Of a DNA stretch of 5,000 nt, positions 1-5,000 are shown piece by piece. Source of the DNA: Synergistaceae bacterium. Lineage in GTDB: Bacteria > Synergistota > Synergistia > Synergistales > Aminobacteriaceae. The notes under the pieces are model-generated. The model had not been told where the DNA came from. It made no database searches and saw only the letters and a list, made by a program, of their open reading frames with translations. A program made the translations under genes and the position numbers. The stretch covers positions 1 to 5,000 of the forward strand of contig JAFTBA010000140.1 in assembly GCA_017458545.1 (NCBI GenBank), in the 5' to 3' direction. Numbering within the stretch: the first letter of the stretch is position 1; each line of letters begins with the position of its first letter.

Positions 1-4
1 CCTC

Positions 5-33
5 CTGAAATTACTGTGCGTTGATATTATAAT
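5..33 (+). promoter_or_regulatory. Putative sigma-70-type promoter of metNI
   Basis: A perfect TATAAT -10 box lies at 28-33. Seventeen bases upstream is CTGAAA at 5-10, which matches the -35 consensus TTGACA at four of six positions. Transcription would start near position 40, giving a leader of only about 30 nt. That is too short to hold a SAM or T-box riboswitch within the transcript from this promoter. The -10 box sits inside a 12-bp AT-only palindrome. Inferred from consensus match only. Confidence 0.5.
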
Positions 34-52
34 ATGATTTCAATAATCAGAC

Positions 53-58
53 AGGAGG
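53..58 (+). promoter_or_regulatory. Shine-Dalgarno of metN
   Basis: AGGAGG is a full Shine-Dalgarno core lying 12 nt before the TTG at 71. It decides the start: an in-frame TAA lies just upstream at 62-64, so TTG 71 is the only plausible initiation codon that gives the conserved MetN N-terminus. The spacing is slightly long. The same hexamer plus the preceding C is exactly complementary to bases 1-7. Confidence 0.75.
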
Positions 59-70
59 ACTTAATATTCA

Positions 71-1123
71 TTGATCGAACTCGAACACATAGTAAAAAGT
101 TTTCATGCCGATAAAGCAGACAAAAACAAATCCATTCACGCTGTCAATGACGTATCACTCTCTATCAATGACGGCGATATTTTCGGCATCATAGGTTTCT
201 CAGGCGCAGGAAAATCTACCCTTGTACGCTGCATTAACCTCCTCGAACGCCCCGACTCAGGCAGCGTTAAAATTGACGGCGTAGAGATGATGACCCTCAA
301 ACCCAAAGAACTCTACAAAGCACGTACCAAAATCGGTATGATTTTCCAGCAGTTTAACCTCATGCCTTCGCGGACTGTCCTTCAAAACGTCGCTTACCCC
401 CTCCGCAACATGACGCGCGAGCAAATCCACAAAAGAGTCACTGAACTGTTATCACTAGTTGACATTCCCGATAAGGAAAACGCTTACCCCTCAGAACTCT
501 CAGGCGGTCAGAAACAGAGAGTTGCTATAGCACGAGCACTGGCCAATGACCCCACTATACTGCTCTGCGATGAAGCCACAAGTGCTTTAGACCCCCAGAC
601 TACAGGCTCAATACTTCAACTGCTGAAAGACCTCAACAAAAAATTAGGTCTCACAATCGTAGTCATCACTCACGAAATGGAGGTCGTCAAAAATATTTGC
701 CGTAAAGCTGCTGTTATGGACGCCGGAAAAATAATTGAGTCGGGTGATGTCTTCGAGATATTCTCATCGCCTAAACACCCCGTAACAAAAAATTTCGTCC
801 GCACAACTTCTAACCTCTCCAAAATCGAAACACTCATTAATGACGACTCACCTATTGTCAGAGTCAATCCCGGTCAGTTAATGGCAAGATTGATTTACGT
901 TCGTGCTGACGTTTCAGAACCGTTAATATCATATGCTTCGAGGGCATTCGATATTGAAATTAACATAGTGCTTGCTGACGTTGAAATTGTTGCAGGAGCT
1001 ATGATAGGCGGAACGGTAGTTATTTTCAGCGGTAACAGTGAGAAGATCGACAAGGCATTGAAATATTACAGGGACAAAAATATCCGCGTTGAGGTGATTA
1101 AAGATGCAAGAATTACTGCCTAA
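71..1123 (+). CDS. metN: Methionine ABC importer ATP-binding protein MetN
   Basis: This is the cytoplasmic ATPase of a MetNI-type importer, which couples ATP hydrolysis to uptake of methionine and related compounds (family knowledge). All ABC motifs are visible in the 350-residue product: Walker A GFSGAGKST (42-50), Q-loop Gln 93/94 in IFQQFNLM, signature LSGGQ (143-147), Walker B ending in D167-E168, D-loop SALD (171-174) and H-loop His201. Residues from about 258 to 345 form the NIL domain, which in E. coli MetN binds methionine and gives trans-inhibition; its presence separates MetN from other ABC ATPases. The length is close to E. coli MetN (343). There is a short charged, Lys/Asp-rich insert at about 12-20. 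The start is TTG, fixed by an upstream in-frame stop. The 3' end overlaps metI by 20 nt, implying translational coupling. Other MetN substrates, such as D-methionine or oxidised methionine, cannot be excluded. Confidence 0.95.
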   Translation: MIELEHIVKSFHADKADKNKSIHAVNDVSLSINDGDIFGIIGFSGAGKSTLVRCINLLERPDSGSVKIDGVEMMTLKPKELYKARTKIGMIFQQFNLMPSRTVLQNVAYPLRNMTREQIHKRVTELLSLVDIPDKENAYPSELSGGQKQRVAIARALANDPTILLCDEATSALDPQTTGSILQLLKDLNKKLGLTIVVITHEMEVVKNICRKAAVMDAGKIIESGDVFEIFSSPKHPVTKNFVRTTSNLSKIETLINDDSPIVRVNPGQLMARLIYVRADVSEPLISYASRAFDIEINIVLADVEIVAGAMIGGTVVIFSGNSEKIDKALKYYRDKNIRVEVIKDARITA

Positions 1124-1772
1124 CTTAATGAAACGTCTGCCCGAGTTCTGGAAAGCCTGCGGTGATACATTACTGATGGAAGTATGGTCGGGCGCAATAA
1201 TATTTGTATTGGGATTAATTTTCGGGATAATCCTAACCGTTACGAAACCAGGCGGAATAATGGAGAACCGTCCCGTTTATCAGGTACTCGACAAAATAAT
1301 TAACCTTTTCCGTTCAATACCGTTCATAATTTTGCTGACTGCTCTTATGCCGCTTTCACGCGCAATAATGGGTACGGCTATTTACGTTAGGGGAGTGATA
1401 GTGCCGTTAGTGTTTGGGGCAACACCGTTTTTTGCCAGACAGGTTGAGAGCGCATTGGCTCAGACCGAAAAGGGACTTGTTGAAGCAGCGTTGTCAATGG
1501 GATCGAGTCCGTTTGAAGTAATATTCAGGGTGTATTTGCGCGAGAGTTTAGCACCTATAATCAGGGCTATCACAATAACAATAATAAGCCTTTTGGGTTT
1601 AACCGCTATGGCCGGTGCAGTAGGTGCAGGAGGATTAGGAGATTTTGCGATACGTTACGGCCATGACAGGAATATGATTGATATTACGTGGGTAACGGTT
1701 ATAGTGCTGGTGCTGGGAGTGAGTATAGTTCAGTGGCTCGGTGAATACTTCGCAAGAAAGAATACGCATTAA
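1104..1772 (+). CDS. metI: Methionine ABC importer permease MetI
   Basis: This is the inner-membrane permease that pairs with MetN as a MetN2I2 complex. The 222-residue product (E. coli MetI has 217) has about five hydrophobic segments, near residues 22-45, 60-83, 91-113, 150-172 and 191-213, as expected for the family. The EAA loop that docks onto the ATPase is clear at about 127-151: EAALSMG followed by a conserved stretch ending in LAP. The start ATG at 1104 lies inside the end of metN and is served by GAGGTG at 1091-1096, 7 nt upstream. An alternative ATG at 1128 is less well placed. The gene is followed by a 131-nt gap, and the next gene is a regulator rather than the binding protein MetQ, so the importer lacks a local binding-protein gene. 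Family assignment rests on the MetN partner and the EAA motif; specificity for methionine is inferred. Confidence 0.92.
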   Translation: MQELLPNLMKRLPEFWKACGDTLLMEVWSGAIIFVLGLIFGIILTVTKPGGIMENRPVYQVLDKIINLFRSIPFIILLTALMPLSRAIMGTAIYVRGVIVPLVFGATPFFARQVESALAQTEKGLVEAALSMGSSPFEVIFRVYLRESLAPIIRAITITIISLLGLTAMAGAVGAGGLGDFAIRYGHDRNMIDITWVTVIVLVLGVSIVQWLGEYFARKNTH

Positions 1773-1799
1773 GTAAAGAATATATTTTTTGTTGAACTG

Positions 1800-1827
1800 T
1801 TGAGCTGATTGTGTGTGTTATTTTAAT
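1800..1827 (+). promoter_or_regulatory. Candidate promoter of the isc operon
   Basis: TTGAGC at 1800-1805 (four of six matches to TTGACA) and TTTAAT at 1822-1827 (five of six to TATAAT) are separated by 16 nt, giving a leader of about 70 nt to the GTG at 1904. A second possible -10, TATGAT at 1853-1858, lacks a well-spaced -35. No convincing IscR-type operator palindrome was found between 1773 and 1903. No clear terminator for metNI is visible either: the T-run at 1785-1790 has no stem before it, so read-through is possible. Confidence 0.3.
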
Positions 1828-1885
1828 GTCAATCTTGATGATTTTTGTTGCATATGATATTCTTTGCGCCGTTAAGATTAGTCAG

Positions 1886-1892
1886 AAGGGAG
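1886..1892 (+). promoter_or_regulatory. Shine-Dalgarno that fixes the iscR start
   Basis: AAGGGAG lies 11 nt upstream of the GTG at 1904 and supports that codon as the start. The earlier in-frame GTG at 1811, which would add 31 residues, has no comparable ribosome binding site. Confidence 0.65.
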
Positions 1893-1903
1893 ATTTAATT
1901 TTC

Positions 1904-2383
1904 GTGAGGCTTTCAACTACTGCGCGTTACAGTCTCAGGGCATTATCTGATTTGTGTGCGTACTCGGATTATGACCCGGTATCAGTCAGTGATATTGCAA
2001 CCCGTCAGAATATCCCCGTTAATTACCTTGAACAGCTCTTCGGCAAACTCAGAAGGGCAGGACTGCTCGAAAGCGTCAGAGGTGCTCAGGGAGGTTATTA
2101 TCTTGCGCGTTCGGCAAATGAGATAACGATTGCGGAGATACTTCAGGCTTTGAACGAACCGTTCATCTTCGGCTCATGTCAGACCGATAAAGGCTGCAAA
2201 AACGCCGTAACCTGTCCAACGTTCAGCTTATGGCGCAGAGTTAAAGGCTCAGTAGATGAGATACTCAGTTCAACAACTCTCGAGGACATAACCCACGAAT
2301 CAATCTCTCTTCTTGAAACCCATGACACTGACCCCGAACGTCAGGAAGCCATGAACAAAGCATTAAAATCAAAGGGGGAGTAA
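1904..2383 (+). CDS. iscR: Rrf2-family Fe-S cluster regulator, IscR-type
   Basis: The 159-residue product is a DNA-binding regulator expected to sense Fe-S cluster status and control the isc genes after it. From the GTG at 1904 it begins with the family's canonical RLSTTARYSLRAL. A winged helix-turn-helix covers about residues 1-70, with recognition helix NYLEQLFGKLRRAGLL (40-55) and wing VRGAQGGY (58-65); Glu43 matches the E. coli IscR residue known to affect site choice. Cys92, Cys98 and Cys104 form C-X5-C-X5-C in exactly the E. coli numbering, but position 107, His in E. coli and the fourth cluster ligand there, is Phe. The frame is open back to a GTG at 1811, but those extra 31 residues are hydrophobic, unlike any Rrf2 N-terminus, and lack a ribosome binding site, so I reject that start. 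It lies 8 nt before iscS, in one operon. A CymR-like or other Rrf2 role is less likely given the three cysteines. Confidence 0.9.
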   Translation: MRLSTTARYSLRALSDLCAYSDYDPVSVSDIATRQNIPVNYLEQLFGKLRRAGLLESVRGAQGGYYLARSANEITIAEILQALNEPFIFGSCQTDKGCKNAVTCPTFSLWRRVKGSVDEILSSTTLEDITHESISLLETHDTDPERQEAMNKALKSKGE

Positions 2384-2391
2384 TAAATATA

Positions 2392-3582
2392 ATGTTCGTA
2401 TACTTAGACCATACCGCTACAACTCCGACAAGTCCTGAAGTCTTAAACGCTATGATGCCTTACTTCGGTGAAATTTTCGGCAATCCTTCGAGCGTTTACT
2501 CGTTCTCGCGCAAAAGCAGAACCGCTATCTCAAAAGCAAGAGAGCAAATCGCTAATGCCCTTAACGCTGACCCTTCAGAAATTTATTTCACGGGTTCAGG
2601 AACTGAAGCAGATAACTGGGCGTTAAAAGGCACTCTCGAAAAAGCTAAAATTTCAGGCAAAAATCACATCATCACTACCGCTATTGAACATCATGCAATC
2701 CTTCATACTTGCGAGTACCTCAAAAAAGTTGAAGGTGCTGAAGTAACTTATCTGCCTGTTGACTCTGAGGGCTTCGTGAATGTTGACGATGTGAAAAACG
2801 CTATCACCGATAAGACAGCTGTTGTGTCAGTGATGTTTGCGAACAACGAGGTAGGTACTATTGAACCCGTTGCCGAAATCGGAGCGTTATGCAGGGAACG
2901 CAAAATACCTTTTCACACTGACGCAGTGCAGGCAGCAGCTCACCTAAAAATTGACGTTAAAGCTATGAATATTGATATGCTCTCAATGTCAGCTCACAAA
3001 ATGTACGGCCCTAAAGGTGTCGGAGCATTATACCTCCGTAAAGGACTCAGACCCGAAAATTTTGTTCACGGCGGAGCGCAGGAACATGGCCGAAGAGCAA
3101 GCACTGAAAATATTGCGGGTATAGTAGGTTTCGGTGCAGCAATGGATATTTTGCAGGAACGGCTCGAAAATGACATAGCCGTAAACTCAGCGAGAAGAGA
3201 CAGACTCATTAAAGGCATACTCGAGCGCATACCTCATGCAAAGCTCAACGGCGCAACAGGTACTCACCGTTTACCCAATAATATTAACTTCAGTTTCATA
3301 GGAGTTGAAGGTGAAACGTTACTGCTTGACCTCGACGCTAAAGGCATAAGCGCGTCAACAGGCAGTGCATGTTCATCTGAGAGCCTTGACCCTTCGCATG
3401 TACTGCTTGCATTGGGATTGAAACACGAAATGGCTCACGGGTCATTAAGGTTTACAATCGGAAGACTGACGACAGATGAACAGATAGATTATGTGCTTGA
3501 TGTTCTTCCCGAAATAGTAGCTAAGAGAAGGGCAATGTCGCCTTTATGGGAAGAATATCTTAAATCGCAGAAGGGAGAGTAA
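2392..3582 (+). CDS. iscS: Cysteine desulfurase, IscS/NifS type
   Basis: This is a pyridoxal-phosphate enzyme that converts L-cysteine to L-alanine and passes persulfide sulfur to the scaffold encoded next. Visible in the 396-residue product are the N-terminal LDHTATTP segment (5-12), the cofactor-stacking His100 in IEHHAIL, Asp177 and Gln180 in HTDAVQ, and the Schiff-base Lys203 in SAHKMYGPKG. The catalytic persulfide cysteine is Cys327 in GSACSSESLDPSHVL, followed by RFTIGR (353-358). The long loop and SSES sequence around Cys327 place it with group I (IscS/NifS) rather than SufS. Length is normal. The ATG is preceded by a G-rich site (GGGGGAG, 2374-2380) 11 nt upstream, and 8 nt separate it from iscR. 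Only 6 nt separate it from iscU, so the three are co-transcribed. With no nitrogenase genes in view, a housekeeping Isc role is more likely than a nif-specific one; the name NifS would be equally usual in annotation. Confidence 0.95.
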   Translation: MFVYLDHTATTPTSPEVLNAMMPYFGEIFGNPSSVYSFSRKSRTAISKAREQIANALNADPSEIYFTGSGTEADNWALKGTLEKAKISGKNHIITTAIEHHAILHTCEYLKKVEGAEVTYLPVDSEGFVNVDDVKNAITDKTAVVSVMFANNEVGTIEPVAEIGALCRERKIPFHTDAVQAAAHLKIDVKAMNIDMLSMSAHKMYGPKGVGALYLRKGLRPENFVHGGAQEHGRRASTENIAGIVGFGAAMDILQERLENDIAVNSARRDRLIKGILERIPHAKLNGATGTHRLPNNINFSFIGVEGETLLLDLDAKGISASTGSACSSESLDPSHVLLALGLKHEMAHGSLRFTIGRLTTDEQIDYVLDVLPEIVAKRRAMSPLWEEYLKSQKGE

Positions 3583-3588
3583 AACTGA

Positions 3589-4005
3589 ATGGCATTAGAT
3601 TACAGTCAGAAGGTAATGGATCACTTTATGAATCCGCGAAATGTCGGTGAGATTGAGAATGCTGACGGTGTAGGCGAAGCAGGTAACCCTAAGTGCGGAG
3701 ACATAATGAAAATATATTTGAAGGTAAATCCTGAGACGAAAGTTATTGAGGACGTGAAGTTTAAGACGTTCGGCTGTGCGAGTGCGATAGCGTCATCGAG
3801 TATGGCTACTGAGCTGATAAAGGGACGGACGATTGATGAGGCATGGGATTTGACGAACAATGCGGTTGCCGAAGCGCTTGACGGATTGCCGCCGATAAAA
3901 ATGCACTGTTCAGTGCTTGCCGAAGAGTCAATACATGCTGCACTGAATGATTACAGGCAGAAAAACGGAATGCCCGTTATCCCTATGGAACATCACGAGG
4001 ATTAA
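3589..4005 (+). CDS. iscU: Fe-S cluster assembly scaffold, IscU/NifU N-terminal type
   Basis: This scaffold accepts sulfur from the desulfurase and builds a [2Fe-2S] cluster for transfer to apo-proteins in the cytoplasm. The 138-residue product is a single IscU domain with Cys36 in GNPKCGD, Asp38, Cys63 in FGCASA and His106-Cys107 in MHCSVLAE, all at the positions known as cluster ligands in E. coli IscU. LPPIK at 100-104 corresponds to the LPPVK motif that binds the chaperone HscA. The NifU central ferredoxin and C-terminal Nfu domains are absent, so it is the short IscU form. The ATG at 3589 has AAGGGAGA (3571-3578) 10 nt upstream. Third codon positions are strikingly G-rich compared with metN. 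A terminator follows 17 nt after the stop, making it the last gene of the operon. Confidence 0.95.
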   Translation: MALDYSQKVMDHFMNPRNVGEIENADGVGEAGNPKCGDIMKIYLKVNPETKVIEDVKFKTFGCASAIASSSMATELIKGRTIDEAWDLTNNAVAEALDGLPPIKMHCSVLAEESIHAALNDYRQKNGMPVIPMEHHED

Positions 4006-4022
4006 TAGAGCAGGAAAATTAA

Positions 4023-4057
4023 TCCCTCTCCTTAGAGTTTAGGGGAGGGAATTTTTT
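4023..4057 (+). terminator. Rho-independent terminator after iscU
   Basis: The left arm TCCCTCTCCT (4023-4032) pairs with AGGGGAGGGA (4041-4050) over 10 bp with a single T-G wobble, around an 8-nt loop. One A and then six Ts (4052-4057) follow. This is a textbook intrinsic terminator and marks the end of the iscR-iscS-iscU operon. Confidence 0.92.
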
Positions 4058-4060
4058 GTG

Positions 4061-4069
4061 TGCTATAAT
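4061..4069 (+). promoter_or_regulatory. Extended -10 promoter for the glycosyltransferase gene
   Basis: TGCTATAAT is a perfect extended -10 element (TGn plus TATAAT). The -35 position at 17-nt spacing (4041-4046) falls within the terminator stem and has no resemblance to TTGACA, so recognition would rest on the extended -10. Transcription would start near 4076, about 30 nt before the ATG at 4106. Confidence 0.6.
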
Positions 4070-4105
4070 CAGCGAAAAATCAAGCTATGAAAGGAATTAG
4101 TGATA

Positions 4106-5000
4106 ATGGCAGGAGATACCGCCGCGAATAAACACCTAAATCTTCCCGTAAGGATAGCGCATGTAATCGGCAAGATGCGCAACGGAGGAGTTGAAGCCGT
4201 TGTGATGAACTATTACAGGAATATAGACCGCACTAAGATACAATATGACTTCATAATAGACTCGGACTCCTCAAATCCTAAGTTACAGGACGAAATAGAA
4301 TCATTAGGCGGAAGAGTTATAACAGTACCGCCGTACCAAAAGCCTATTGCATATCACAAAGCACTATATAAACTATTCAGGGAGAATAATTATCTGCTTG
4401 TATATTCGCACCTTAATACGCTTTCAGTCTTTCCGTTGTTTGCTGCATGGAGGGCAGGAGTACCCATAAGGGTAGCACATAACCACAGCACAGCAGGTAA
4501 AGGCGAGTTCAAACGCAACTTGATGAAATATATACTGCGTCCGTTTGCGAAGGTATTTCCGACTCATTTGTGCGCATGTTCATCTTACGCAGGGAGATGG
4601 ATATTCGGAGATAAGGCTATGGCTTCGGGGAGAGTCAAGGTCTGGAATAACGCAATCGAAACAGAACGCTTTGCCTACAACGAGTCCGTAAGAAACGAGA
4701 CACGTAAGTATCTCAAACTCACCGATAAATTCGTGGTCGGCCATGCAGGAAGATTTATGACACAAAAGAATCATGACTTTCTTATAGACATATTCGCTGA
4801 GATTCACAGGAGGCGCAGTGATTCAGTTTTACTTCTTGCAGGAGACGGGCCTCTGATGGACGAAATTACAGCAAAAGTTATGCGTCTTGGGCTGAATGAC
4901 TGCGTTATATTCTTGGGGAGCGTCAACGATATGGAAAGGTACTATCAGGCTATGGATGTGTTCATACTTCCGAGCCTCTATGAAGGTCTGCCCGTAGTAG
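4106..5000 (+). CDS. GT4-family (EpsF-like) glycosyltransferase, 3' end outside window
   Basis: This is a predicted nucleotide-sugar-dependent glycosyltransferase, likely acting at the cytoplasmic face of the membrane in exopolysaccharide, capsule or lipopolysaccharide assembly. The visible 298 residues have the GT-B architecture. The N-terminal Rossmann half opens with RIAHVIGKMRNGGVE (16-30), whose Gly-rich turn is typical of EpsF-like enzymes, and contains AHNHS (124-128). The C-terminal half shows GHAGRFMTQKNHD (212-224), LLAGDGPL (243-250) and LPSLYEGLPVV (288-298). The first Glu of the E-X7-E motif is Glu293; the second lies beyond the edge. No signal peptide or membrane segment is seen. 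The ATG has AAGGAA (4091-4096) 9 nt upstream. The reading frame stays open to position 5000, so the gene is cut by the window and not truncated in nature as far as can be seen. It has its own promoter after a terminator and is functionally separate from the isc genes. Sugar donor and acceptor cannot be predicted. Confidence 0.9.
   Translation, partial: MAGDTAANKHLNLPVRIAHVIGKMRNGGVEAVVMNYYRNIDRTKIQYDFIIDSDSSNPKLQDEIESLGGRVITVPPYQKPIAYHKALYKLFRENNYLLVYSHLNTLSVFPLFAAWRAGVPIRVAHNHSTAGKGEFKRNLMKYILRPFAKVFPTHLCACSSYAGRWIFGDKAMASGRVKVWNNAIETERFAYNESVRNETRKYLKLTDKFVVGHAGRFMTQKNHDFLIDIFAEIHRRRSDSVLLLAGDGPLMDEITAKVMRLGLNDCVIFLGSVNDMERYYQAMDVFILPSLYEGLPVV

Noticed and set aside
1..70. SAM riboswitch controlling metNI
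   Set aside because: The visible leader is too short for any known SAM aptamer and I see no conserved core. Only an aptamer lying mostly upstream of position 1 remains possible.
670..867. Open frame of 65 codons on the - strand
   Set aside because: It lies wholly inside metN in antisense, has no recognisable motif and is explained as a shadow of the well-supported gene.
1785..1790. T-run after metI as a terminator
   Set aside because: No stem-loop precedes the six Ts, so it is simply AT-rich intergenic sequence.
1829..1838. TCAA-TC-TTGA inverted repeat as an IscR operator
   Set aside because: Four-base arms with no extension and no match to the known IscR type 1 or type 2 consensus; chance is likely.
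1811..1903. A 31-residue N-terminal extension of the Rrf2 regulator starting at GTG 1811
   Set aside because: It is hydrophobic, unlike known Rrf2 N-termini, and has no good ribosome binding site. GTG 1904 has one and gives the canonical RLSTTARYSLRAL start and E. coli-matching cysteine numbers.
3621..3860. Open frame of 79 codons on the - strand
   Set aside because: It is antisense within iscU, whose ligand motifs are intact; no independent support.
2392..4005. Nitrogen-fixation-specific nifSU pair
   Set aside because: The scaffold lacks the extra NifU domains, an IscR-type regulator leads the operon and no nif gene is present, so a housekeeping Isc role fits better.
4580..4807. Open frame of 75 codons on the - strand
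   Set aside because: It is antisense within the glycosyltransferase, which shows continuous family motifs on the + strand.

Overview
The window carries six protein-coding genes, all on the + strand: two presumptive transcription units followed by the start of a third gene. Base composition is moderately AT-rich by eye. There is frequent AGG/AGA arginine use, strong Shine-Dalgarno sequences and a TTG and a GTG start. Together with an IscR/IscS/IscU set of the kind common in anaerobes, this suggests an anaerobic bacterium, perhaps of the Clostridia or Synergistota type. That placement is a weak inference; no rRNA or other phylogenetic marker is present.

Region 1 (1-1772) is a short promoter/leader followed by metN (ATPase with C-terminal NIL domain) and metI (permease), which overlap by 20 nt. 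They form the membrane and motor parts of a methionine-type ABC importer. The substrate-binding lipoprotein gene metQ is not downstream and probably lies elsewhere.

Region 2 (1773-4057) is a 131-nt intergenic stretch, then an iscR-type Rrf2 regulator whose true start is an internal GTG at 1904, then iscS/nifS cysteine desulfurase and iscU/nifU scaffold, spaced 8 and 6 nt apart. A strong rho-independent terminator closes the unit. The desulfurase takes sulfur from cysteine, the scaffold assembles the Fe-S cluster, and the regulator has the three cysteines needed to sense cluster status. No hscBA, fdx or iscA follows.

Region 3 (4058-5000) begins with an extended -10 promoter directly after the terminator. 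It drives a GT4-family (EpsF-like) glycosyltransferase that runs off the window edge, probably the start of a cell-surface polysaccharide locus.

I see no mobile element, CRISPR array, RNA gene or clearly new system. The points most worth a second look are a His-to-Phe change at the fourth cluster ligand position of IscR, a large local swing in synonymous codon use between co-directional genes, and a perfect anti-Shine-Dalgarno match at the very start of the window.
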